Shown: one piece after another, positions 1 to 5,573 of the stretch
How positions within the stretch are numbered: the first letter of the stretch is position 1
Layout: every line of letters begins with the position of its first letter
NCBI GenBank assembly: GCA_017936725.1
Contig: JAGBEZ010000010.1
Span: 1 to 8,764, forward strand
Source: Agathobacter sp.
Lineage (GTDB): Bacteria; Bacillota_A; Clostridia; Lachnospirales; Lachnospiraceae
Length of the DNA: 8,764 bases
Reading direction: 5' to 3'
Translations under genes and position numbers: made by a program
The notes under the pieces: generated by a model
Seen by the model: the letters and a program-made list of their open reading frames with translations, nothing else
What the model was told of the DNA's origin: nothing
Database searches by the model: none

Positions 1-503
1 AGTTTGATTTCTTTTATGTAGTCCTCGGGTACGTTTTCCATCCAAACCGTCTGCCAAATGCCACTAATTGGTGTGTACCACATACCGCCGCGCTTCTTAG
101 ACTGTTTTCCATATGGATATACTCGCGCTAAAATATCTGTCACTTCTACGCGAAGTTCATTTTTCTCCCCGCGTTTGATGGTCTCTGTGATATCGAAAGA
201 AAAATGCAAATACCCGCCTTCATGTTTTCCTACATGCACATCATTGACATACACATTTGCCACTTCGTCAACCGCACCAAAGTGCAAAATCACACGTGGC
301 TGTGTAAAATCACTTGGAATCTCAAACATTGTTTTATAGGTCAAATGCTCCCCTACTGTTCCTTCATATTCCGACAAACTGCACTGTGGTGCAAATGGAA
401 TCTGAATCTTTTGTCCATCTAACTCCCATGTTCCGTTTAAATTTATATAAGAATCTCTTTTTAACTGTGGTCTTGGATAAGACTGCCATTTTCTTTCGTT
501 CAT
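1..503 (-). CDS. Glycoside hydrolase family 2 protein, N-terminal part (cut by window edge)
   Basis: About 167 codons are visible, reading leftward from ATG at 503-501 and open to the window edge. The protein begins MNERKWQSYPRPQLKRDSY and continues INLNGTWEL, the usual opening of GH2 enzymes (beta-galactosidase, beta-glucuronidase, beta-mannosidase). The motif GGMWYTPISGIWQTVWME near residues 138-155 is the hallmark of the GH2 N-terminal jelly-roll sugar-binding domain. The catalytic barrel and its two acidic residues would lie beyond the left edge, so substrate specificity cannot be judged. No signal peptide is seen, which suggests a cytoplasmic enzyme acting on imported oligosaccharides or glycosides. 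The start is chosen because it gives the family-typical N-terminus and has a GAGGG at 508-512, although the 4-base spacing is short. A good promoter lies just upstream, so the gene is probably transcribed separately from ddh. Confidence 0.88.
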   Translation of the reverse strand, partial: MNERKWQSYPRPQLKRDSYINLNGTWELDGQKIQIPFAPQCSLSEYEGTVGEHLTYKTMFEIPSDFTQPRVILHFGAVDEVANVYVNDVHVGKHEGGYLHFSFDITETIKRGEKNELRVEVTDILARVYPYGKQSKKRGGMWYTPISGIWQTVWMENVPEDYIKEIK

Positions 504-533
504 ACAACCCTCGTTTTGCTGCTATTTGGCAAC

Positions 534-562
534 ATTATACCTTATAAGTAAAAAAAGGACAA
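534..562 (-). promoter_or_regulatory. Predicted sigma-A promoter of the GH2 gene, overlapping the ddh terminator
   Basis: On the minus strand, TTGTCC (562-557) and TATAAT (539-534) are separated by exactly 17 bases. The -10 is a perfect consensus and the -35 matches 4 of 6. Transcription would start near 527 and leave a leader of about 25 bases before the GH2 ATG. The -35 sits inside the descending arm of the ddh terminator and the spacer contains its U-tract. Confidence 0.6.
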
Positions 563-582
563 TTGATTTCTCAACTGTCCTT
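550..582 (-). terminator. Rho-independent terminator of ddh
   Basis: The arms 555-566 and 571-582 form a 12-base-pair stem around a 4-base loop. On the minus-strand transcript the only non-Watson-Crick pair is a G-U. Seven T residues follow (minus-strand complement of A550-556). It begins 8 bases past the ddh stop codon. Read on the plus strand the same position would be an A-C mismatch, so the hairpin is best formed in the ddh direction. Confidence 0.88.
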
Positions 583-589
583 ATACTTA

Positions 590-1576
590 TTAAAGTAATT
601 TTGCTCGAAGCTCTTCTGCACTTACAGGGCTTAAATAGGCTGGTGCAACATCAAATACGGTCTTGCAGCCAGACTGTCCCTCTTTGCTCATGCGATATGC
701 AGCTCTTGCATACGCTACGATAACCGATGCTGTAAACTCTGGATTGGAATCAAGTTTCAAACTATACTCAATAATATGATTGTGTTCTTCGTTCCATCCG
801 GTTTTTCCGCTGCGGATAACGAAACCGCCATGAGGAATGCCTGCATGGTTTGTAGCAAGTTCTTCTTCTGTAATAAAGTTAACAGATGTGTCATAGTCTG
901 CAAAGTAGTTTGGCATGTTTTTGATTTCTGCTTCGATTTTTGCTTTATCTGCGCCCTCTTTTGCTACGACATAACACTCTCTGGTATGTTTTTCTCGTGT
1001 ACTAAGCTCTGGATTCTCGCCACTACGCACTCTCTCAAGTGCCGCCTCAACTGGAACGGTGTACTGCTTTCCATTTGCCACTCCTTCTACGCGACGAATC
1101 GCATCGGAATGTCCCTGGCTTACCCCTTTTCCCCAGAAGGTATAGTCACTGCCATTTGGTAAAATCGCATTTGCATATAAACGATTCAAAGAAAACATGC
1201 CTGGGTCCCAGCCAACCGAAATCATAGCAACCGTGCCATTCTCTTTTGCCACAGCATCTACCGCTGCAAAGTGTTCTGGAATCTTTGCATGTGTATCAAA
1301 ACTATCTACTACATTAAAATACTGTGCATATTCCTTTGTCTGTTTTGGCAGGTCGGTTGCGCTGCCGCCACACATAATCAAAACATCTATTTCATCTTTC
1401 ATTTTTGGTGCATCATCTACATGATATACCGTTACGTTTTCGCTCAAAATCTGAACTGTTTTTGGGTCTCTTCTGGTAAACACTGCTACCAGTTCCATAT
1501 CTGGATTCTGCTTTAATGAACATTCAATCCCTCTTCCGAGATTGCCATATCCCATAATTCCTACTCTGATACTCAT
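590..1576 (-). CDS. ddh: meso-Diaminopimelate D-dehydrogenase
   Basis: This 328-residue enzyme should catalyse the NADPH-dependent reductive amination of L-2-amino-6-oxopimelate (tetrahydrodipicolinate) directly to meso-diaminopimelate, the one-step branch of lysine and peptidoglycan precursor synthesis (EC 1.4.1.16). It acts in the cytoplasm as a dimer. The dinucleotide-binding motif GYGNLG is at residues 9-14. Arg35-Arg36 after the second beta strand suit the NADP 2'-phosphate. Family motifs follow in order: CGGSATDLP (69-77), SVGWDPGMFSLNR (120-132), FWGKGVSQGHSDA (147-159), MPNYF (221-225), GIPHGG (246-251) and LDSNPEFTAS (275-284). Length and order match the Corynebacterium glutamicum enzyme as I remember it. 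The start has AGGAGG at 1585-1590 with 8-base spacing. It is monocistronic, with its own promoter and terminator, and divergent from the amino acid importer operon. No defects are visible. Confidence 0.95.
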   Translation of the reverse strand: MSIRVGIMGYGNLGRGIECSLKQNPDMELVAVFTRRDPKTVQILSENVTVYHVDDAPKMKDEIDVLIMCGGSATDLPKQTKEYAQYFNVVDSFDTHAKIPEHFAAVDAVAKENGTVAMISVGWDPGMFSLNRLYANAILPNGSDYTFWGKGVSQGHSDAIRRVEGVANGKQYTVPVEAALERVRSGENPELSTREKHTRECYVVAKEGADKAKIEAEIKNMPNYFADYDTSVNFITEEELATNHAGIPHGGFVIRSGKTGWNEEHNHIIEYSLKLDSNPEFTASVIVAYARAAYRMSKEGQSGCKTVFDVAPAYLSPVSAEELRAKLL

Positions 1577-1609
1577 ACTTTATTCCTCCTGTATCAAAAA
1601 TCAGTTTTG

Positions 1610-1638
1610 ATTATATTGCAAAAAAGTTGATATTTCAA
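1610..1638 (-). promoter_or_regulatory. Predicted sigma-A promoter of ddh
   Basis: On the minus strand, TTGAAA (1638-1633) and TATAAT (1615-1610) are separated by exactly 17 bases, a near-consensus housekeeping promoter. The predicted transcription start near 1603 leaves a leader of about 27 bases that contains the AGGAGG ribosome site. No riboswitch or attenuator would fit in so short a leader. Confidence 0.78.
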
Positions 1639-1655
1639 GTAGATAAATTTAGTAG

Positions 1656-1684
1656 TTGCTTTTTCTTATAGAAAGTAGTATATT
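1656..1684 (+). promoter_or_regulatory. Candidate promoter of the amino acid importer operon
   Basis: TTGCTT (1656-1661) and TATATT (1679-1684) are 17 bases apart on the plus strand. The -10 matches 5 of 6 and the -35 matches 3 of 6. Transcription would begin near 1691, giving a leader of about 68 bases. The spacer is AT-rich and other weaker pairs can be drawn, so the exact start is uncertain. The putative ARG box lies just downstream of the predicted start. Confidence 0.45.
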
Positions 1685-1699
1685 TGTTGCATGCATTTC

Positions 1700-1713
1700 T
1701 GCATAAATATTCA
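1700..1713. promoter_or_regulatory. Putative ARG box (ArgR/AhrC operator)
   Basis: TGCATAAATATTCA fits the ArgR/AhrC operator consensus TGNATWWWWATNCA at every position. It sits 45 bases before the binding-protein start codon, at about +10 to +23 of the predicted promoter, where a bound hexameric repressor would block initiation or elongation. The ddh promoter is about 60 bases away, so control of the importer is more likely. Only one box is convincing; the neighbouring repeated ATTTTATACA units do not fit the consensus. Confidence 0.6.
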
Positions 1714-1745
1714 TTTTATACATAATTTTATACACATATAGAAAT

Positions 1746-1750
1746 GGAGG
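1746..1750 (+). promoter_or_regulatory. Ribosome binding site that fixes the binding-protein start
   Basis: GGAGG at 1746-1750 lies 8 bases before ATG 1759. An in-frame ATG at 1744 overlaps this site and has no Shine-Dalgarno of its own. Starting at 1759 also gives a standard lipoprotein signal peptide (MKKFMALALA), so 1759 is preferred. Confidence 0.88.
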
Positions 1751-1758
1751 AAAACAAA

Positions 1759-2613
1759 ATGAAAAAATTTATGGCACTTGCCCTTGCTCTTGTAATGGCG
1801 CTTAGCGCATTAACCGCATGTGGCGGAAACGACGCAGCAAAAACCGCAAAAGTAATCGAAATCAATCTTACAGAAGAACAGTATGCATTCGGTGTTGACA
1901 AAAATCAGCCTGAATTATTAGCAGATGTAAATGATTTCATCAAGAAAATCAAAGATGATGGCACATTTGACAAGATTTGTGACAAATACTTCGGTGAAGG
2001 CACACCAGAAGCAGTTACTTCTGCAAAACTTGATGAAAGCAAAGATCAGTTGGTTATCGCAACAAACGCAGCATTCGCTCCTTTTGAATATACAGAAGAC
2101 GGCGGAAAAACATACCTTGGTGTAGATATGGAAATCGCTGCTCTCCTTGCAAAAGAACTTGGTAAAGAATTAGTTATCCAGGATATGGAATTTGAATCTG
2201 TTTGTACCGCAGTTCAGTTAGGAAAATGCGACATCGCTATGGCAGGTCTTACCATTAACGAAGAAAGAAAAGAACTCGTAAACTTCTCTGATTCTTACTA
2301 CAATGCATCACAGCAGGTAATCGTACTTTCTGACAACACAGAATTCGATGCTTGCAAAACAGCAGCCGATGTAGAAAAAATCTTAAATAGCAAAGACGAC
2401 AACTACAAGATTGGTGTTCAGAAAGGTACAACTGGTAACTGGTATGTTGCTGGTGACGAAGATTGGGGATTTGATGGATTCCCTGTAACATGTGTGGAAA
2501 TGGCAAATGGTTCTTTAGCTGTACAGGACTTATTGAATGGCGGACTTGATTGTGTTATAATCGACTCAGCGCCAGCAGCTAAGATCGTAGAATCTTTCAA
2601 CGCAATGAACTAA
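1759..2613 (+). CDS. Amino acid ABC transporter substrate-binding lipoprotein, apparently circularly permuted
   Basis: This 284-residue, membrane-tethered SBP_bac_3 family protein should capture a polar or basic amino acid and deliver it to the permease encoded next. Residues 1-20 are a lipoprotein signal peptide and the lipobox LTAC places the lipidated cysteine at 21. The usual domain start, LVIATNAAFAPFEY, does not appear until about residue 98. It is followed by YLGVDMEIAALLAKELG, AMAGLTINEERKELVNFSDSYY (Thr165 and Arg170 in the family's carboxylate-binding site) and DCVIIDSAPA (Asp269, the position that usually binds the amino group). The chain then stops at 284, before the normal closing segment. 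That segment, of the form LTEEQYAFGVDKNQPELL...DGTFDKICDKYFG, is found instead at residues 37-79, ahead of the core. Total length is normal for the family. The ARG box and importer-type partners favour arginine or a related ligand, but the ligand is inferred. Confidence 0.9.
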   Translation: MKKFMALALALVMALSALTACGGNDAAKTAKVIEINLTEEQYAFGVDKNQPELLADVNDFIKKIKDDGTFDKICDKYFGEGTPEAVTSAKLDESKDQLVIATNAAFAPFEYTEDGGKTYLGVDMEIAALLAKELGKELVIQDMEFESVCTAVQLGKCDIAMAGLTINEERKELVNFSDSYYNASQQVIVLSDNTEFDACKTAADVEKILNSKDDNYKIGVQKGTTGNWYVAGDEDWGFDGFPVTCVEMANGSLAVQDLLNGGLDCVIIDSAPAAKIVESFNAMN

Positions 2614-2620
2614 TCTTAAA

Positions 2621-2639
2621 AGGGGGCTTTTAGCCCCCT
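2621..2639 (+). terminator. Intercistronic hairpin (partial terminator or mRNA stabiliser)
   Basis: AGGGGGCT (2621-2628) pairs perfectly with AGCCCCCT (2632-2639) around a 3-base loop, 7 bases after the binding-protein stop. Only the interrupted tract TATTTTAT follows, so termination would be incomplete. In importer operons a hairpin here usually keeps the binding protein in excess over the membrane subunits. Confidence 0.72.
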
Positions 2640-2657
2640 ATTTTATGGGAGAAAAAC

Positions 2658-3368
2658 ATGGGAAATTTTGATGTAAAAGTACAACGCTTTATCGATATTT
2701 TTATCGGACAGGAAGCCTACCTTCAAGTACTAGAAGGTTTAAAAAATACCTTAATCATCGCAATCACCGGTTTAATCATTGGTATTATCATCGGTACCTT
2801 GATTGCAACGGTTCGTATCATACCAAAATATAAAACATTACCACGTGTACTTAATACTATCTGCAACGTTTATGTAGAAACCTTCCGTGGAACCCCTATC
2901 GTAGTACAGCTTTTGATTTTCTACTATGTACTCTTCCCTCTTTTGGGTATACATATATCAGGACTTAACGTAGCCATGCTGGTATTTGGTTTAAACAGCG
3001 GCGCCTACATTTCGGAAATCATGCGAAGCGGTATTCTTTCAGTCGATGGCGGACAGATGGAGGCTGGTCGTGCTGTAGGTCTTAGCTTTGGAACAACCAT
3101 GATAAAAATCGTAATTCCACAGGCAATCAAAAACATCCTGCCTACACTTGGTAACGAATTTATCGCCTTGGTAAAAGAAACCTCCGTAGTAAGCTTCGTA
3201 GGTGCAACCGACCTTTACCTCGTATTTAACCGCATCGGTTCTAGTAGCTATGAATTCATGGTTCCATACATCGTAATGGCCTTTATTTATATTATACTTG
3301 TCCTGCTTATCAGTGCCGGCGTAAAACTTATGGAAAGGAGCCTTAGAAAGAGTGATAGACGTAATTAA
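2658..3368 (+). CDS. Polar amino acid ABC transporter permease (HisM/ArtQ family)
   Basis: This 236-residue inner-membrane subunit forms the translocation path for the amino acid delivered by the upstream lipoprotein. [17 protein letters not shown] (from residue 26) opens the first membrane helix, as is usual in this family. [20 protein letters not shown] (71-90) is the conserved second-helix region, and hydrophobic segments follow near 103-119, 165-187 and 201-222. The cytoplasmic EAA coupling loop, [15 protein letters not shown]...IVIPQA, is at 131-156 and would dock onto the ATPase. Length is typical. Only one permease gene is present, so a homodimeric channel is expected, as in Gln/Arg/cystine importers of Gram-positives. 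GGGAG at 2647-2651 lies 6 bases before the ATG. The 3' end overlaps the ATPase gene by 17 bases, implying coupled translation. Confidence 0.94.
   Translation: MGNFDVKVQRFIDIFIGQEAYLQVLEGLKNTLIIAITGLIIGIIIGTLIATVRIIPKYKTLPRVLNTICNVYVETFRGTPIVVQLLIFYYVLFPLLGIHISGLNVAMLVFGLNSGAYISEIMRSGILSVDGGQMEAGRAVGLSFGTTMIKIVIPQAIKNILPTLGNEFIALVKETSVVSFVGATDLYLVFNRIGSSSYEFMVPYIVMAFIYIILVLLISAGVKLMERSLRKSDRRN
3334..3340 (+). promoter_or_regulatory. Ribosome binding site supporting a GTG start for the ATPase
   Basis: AAAGGAG inside the permease coding region lies 11 bases before GTG 3352. The spacing is slightly long. No ATG in the proper frame gives the expected N-terminus, whereas GTG yields [12 protein letters not shown], the usual first strand of GlnQ-type ATPases. 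Confidence 0.7.
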
Positions 3369-4182
3369 TTTGGAAAAAAACTTCGGTGAAAAAAACGTAT
3401 TAGACGGTATCAGCACTACCATCAACAAAGGCGATATCGTATGTGTCATAGGACCTTCCGGCTCTGGAAAAAGCACCTTCCTCCGCTGCTTAAACTGTAT
3501 GGAAGACCCAACTGGCGGACAGATTATTTTCAATGGCGTAGACATTGCAGACTTGCATGTAGATATCAATATACATCGCAGAAAAATGGGTATGGTTTTC
3601 CAGCACTTTAATCTGTTCAACAACAAAACCGTAATCGAAAACATTATGCTTGCGCCTGTTCATATCCAGACACAGGAATTAAACAAAATAAAATGCAAAA
3701 ACATGTTGCTACCTGTTACAAATCTTTTCAAATCAAAGGATAAAAAGGAAACTCCTGTTGAAATCACTACTACCAAAGCACAGATCATAGCTGAGGCGCA
3801 GGAAAAAGCAATGGATCTCTTAAAACGTATCGGTTTGGAAGAAAAAGCAGATGTCTATCCTTCTACCCTATCTGGTGGACAAAAACAGCGTGTAGCCATC
3901 GTTCGTTCTCTTGCCATGAATCCAGATGTAATTCTCTTCGACGAGCCTACTAGTGCGCTTGACCCAGAAATGGTTGGTGAAGTTTTAGACCTTATGAAGT
4001 CCCTTGCAAACGAAGGCTTAACTATGGTTATCGTAACGCATGAAATGGGATTTGCAAAAGAGGTTGCAAACCGCATACTCTTCCTCGATGAAGGGAAAAT
4101 ATTAGAAGAAGCATCTCCAGAGGAGTTCTTCTCAAATCCAAAGACGGAGCGTGCAAAAGATTTCCTCTCTAAAGTGTTATAA
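3352..4182 (+). CDS. Polar amino acid ABC transporter ATP-binding protein with an unusual insertion
   Basis: This 276-residue cytoplasmic ATPase of the GlnQ/HisP/ArtP type powers the importer. Motifs in order: Walker A GPSGSGKS (34-41), Q-loop Gln84 in MVFQHFNLF, signature LSGGQ (173-177), Walker B VILFDEP (193-199), D-loop SALD (201-204) and switch His230. All catalytic residues are intact. Family members are usually about 240-250 residues. The excess lies between [10 protein letters not shown] (97-106) and [16 protein letters not shown] (147-162), where relatives have only a short linker; about 35 residues rich in Lys, Thr and Glu are added in the helical subdomain that contacts the permease. 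It starts with GTG and overlaps the permease gene by 17 bases. It is last in the operon and followed by the long hairpin. The operon context and ARG box suggest arginine-type uptake, but specificity is not set by this subunit. Confidence 0.94.
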   Translation: MIDVINLEKNFGEKNVLDGISTTINKGDIVCVIGPSGSGKSTFLRCLNCMEDPTGGQIIFNGVDIADLHVDINIHRRKMGMVFQHFNLFNNKTVIENIMLAPVHIQTQELNKIKCKNMLLPVTNLFKSKDKKETPVEITTTKAQIIAEAQEKAMDLLKRIGLEEKADVYPSTLSGGQKQRVAIVRSLAMNPDVILFDEPTSALDPEMVGEVLDLMKSLANEGLTMVIVTHEMGFAKEVANRILFLDEGKILEEASPEEFFSNPKTERAKDFLSKVL

Positions 4183-4217
4183 CGAGTTAGACCAAAAAAG
4201 GTTTTCTAAAACCTACG

Positions 4218-4376
4218 AAAAAAAGAATTGCCTCCCATATGATACGAAACACGACTTTCGCTCTAAGTGAGCTCGTCACGTTGCTAACCTCATATTCGCC
4301 AAGTACAAGCGCCTATTCGCTAAGCAACGACGGCTCCCTAAAGGTTTCGTAGCATATGGGAGGCAATTCTCTTTTT
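4218..4376. terminator. Bidirectional terminator between convergent operons
   Basis: The long hairpin is flanked by A4218-4224 on the left, read as seven U on the minus transcript, and by CTTTTTCTT from 4371 on the right, read on the plus transcript. It lies between the importer ATPase stop (4182) and the reductase stop (4438), which face each other. This placement with U-runs on both sides fits termination in both directions. Confidence 0.7.
4224..4370. repeat. Long imperfect inverted repeat forming an elongated hairpin
   Basis: Outer arms 4224-4250 and 4344-4370 are complementary over 27 bases with a single mismatch (4242/4352). Inside, CTTT 4255-4258 can pair with AAAG 4340-4343, and 4269-4285 pairs with 4323-4336 in three blocks (GAGC/GCTC, CGT/ACG, CGTTGCT/AGCAACG) separated by small bulges. 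Much of the 147-base element therefore folds back on itself, with a 37-base apical region holding a repeated TATTCGC. No open reading frame of note lies inside. It could be a long-stem terminator, an intergenic palindromic repeat or a small non-autonomous mobile element; no target-site duplication is obvious. Confidence 0.8.
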
Positions 4377-4437
4377 CTTGCTCTTTGGTGAGCCTTTTTC
4401 TGGTGCTAAATGCGTTATTGCTGTAGAGAGGGCAGCA

Positions 4438-5553
4438 TTAATTCTCTAATGCTACTGCAACATCTTTAAGCAGCGCGCGGATCTGCAAGTGCTGTGGGCA
4501 GTGGCCTTCGCATAGTCCACATTCGATACAGTCTGAGGCTTTGCCTCTCTCTTCTGCCTTCTTGGCATATTTCTGCTTATCCCATTTTTCGCTGGTTCCC
4601 TGGAACTGTTTCAAGTGATTGTATATCTTAAAGTAGTCTGGAATCGCAATCTTTTGTGGACAATCCTCGACACAATATGCACAGCCGGTACATGGTACTG
4701 CGATATCGTTTCGAATAATCTCTGCCACCTGTACAAGAATTTCTAATTCTTCTTTGCTGAGTGGCTTGAAATCCTTCATAAAACTTGTATTGTCTGCAAT
4801 CTGCTCTTCATTGCTCATTCCAGAAAGCACCATTACTACATTCTCTAAACTAGCACAGAAACGAACTGCCCAGGATGCTGGTGAAGCATCTGGATTGTAA
4901 TCTCTCATCATTTTTTCTACCGATGGAGAAACCTTTGCTAAGGCGCCACCTTTGACTGGTTCCATAACGAGTACCTTTTTGCCATGCTTTACTGCGACTT
5001 CATAGCATTTACGCGACTGTACCTTTTCATCTTCCCAGTCCAAATAGTTAATCTGAAGCTGGACATATTCCACCTCTGGATGCTCCGTCAGCATCTTATC
5101 CAACACTTCTGCGGTATCGTGGAAAGAAAAGCCAATATGCTTGATTTTTCCTTCTGCTTTCTTCTGTGCTGCAAATTCAAATGCCTGAAACTCCTTTGCC
5201 TTCGCATCGAGTTCCTCATCCATTGCATGAAGCAGATAAATGTCCATATACTCTACGCCCAGTCTTTCTAACTGGTCGTCAAAGAACTTCGGTATATCCT
5301 CTGCCTTATCAATCATAAAAAGTGATAATTTGTCGGTCACTGTATATGCTTCCCTCGGATAACGTTTCACCACTGTCTCACGAAAAGCAATCTCACTATG
5401 TTTTCCATGATAAGGAGCCGCTGTGTCGAAATAGTTAAAGCCCTGCTCCATAAACATATCTACCATACCTTTGACACGTTCAATATCAATCGAAGTAGCG
5501 TCGTTTTCGTCCAACAGAGGGAGTCTCATTAATCCAAATGCTAATTTTTTCAT
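4438..5553 (-). CDS. Aldo/keto reductase with C-terminal ferredoxin-like 4Fe-4S domain
   Basis: This 371-residue cytoplasmic oxidoreductase belongs to the group of aldo/keto reductases fused to an iron-sulfur module that is common in anaerobic Clostridia. Residues 1-265 form the TIM barrel. The catalytic tetrad is visible as Asp43 and Tyr48 (FDTAAPYHG), Lys75 (TDKL) and His109 (LLHA). GFSFHD (141-146) and WAVRFCAS (228-235) are further family marks. The tail carries two cysteine clusters, CTGCAYCVEDCP (288-299) and CIECGLCEGHCP (342-353), enough for two 4Fe-4S clusters, so electrons may pass between ferredoxin and the NAD(P)H/substrate site. The physiological substrate cannot be told. The start has AGGTAGGA a few bases upstream, and only 20 bases separate the gene from the upstream 526-residue protein gene, so it is last in that operon. 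No defects are seen. Confidence 0.93.
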   Translation of the reverse strand: MKKLAFGLMRLPLLDENDATSIDIERVKGMVDMFMEQGFNYFDTAAPYHGKHSEIAFRETVVKRYPREAYTVTDKLSLFMIDKAEDIPKFFDDQLERLGVEYMDIYLLHAMDEELDAKAKEFQAFEFAAQKKAEGKIKHIGFSFHDTAEVLDKMLTEHPEVEYVQLQINYLDWEDEKVQSRKCYEVAVKHGKKVLVMEPVKGGALAKVSPSVEKMMRDYNPDASPASWAVRFCASLENVVMVLSGMSNEEQIADNTSFMKDFKPLSKEELEILVQVAEIIRNDIAVPCTGCAYCVEDCPQKIAIPDYFKIYNHLKQFQGTSEKWDKQKYAKKAEERGKASDCIECGLCEGHCPQHLQIRALLKDVAVALEN

Positions 5554-5573
5554 CTTATAGTCCTACCTTTCAC

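Noticed and set aside
504..549. TTGC/GCAA imperfect dyad in the GH2 leader as a LacI-type operator
   Set aside because: The arms are only 4 bases and the central CG typical of LacI-family operators is absent.
776..1162. A 128-codon open frame antisense to ddh
   Set aside because: It is wholly inside ddh, cysteine-rich and low in plausibility, with no start signal. It is a shadow of the opposite-strand gene.
1713..1734. Two copies of ATTTTATACA, 12 bases apart, as extra regulator sites or further ARG boxes
   Set aside because: They do not fit the ARG box in either half, and such short AT-rich repeats are expected by chance in this leader.
1744..1758. Upstream in-frame ATG for the binding protein
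   Set aside because: It overlaps the only good Shine-Dalgarno sequence and would place acidic residues ahead of the lipoprotein signal peptide.
3039..3644. A 201-codon open frame antisense to the permease and ATPase genes
   Set aside because: It lies opposite two clear coding regions, has no ribosome site or family features, and its length follows from the codon use of the sense genes.
4199..4214. Small hairpin AGGTTTT/AAAACCT as a separate importer terminator
   Set aside because: The arms leave only a 2-base loop unless pairs open, the stem is mostly A-U, and the following tract is A-rich on the plus strand. The large hairpin is the better terminator.
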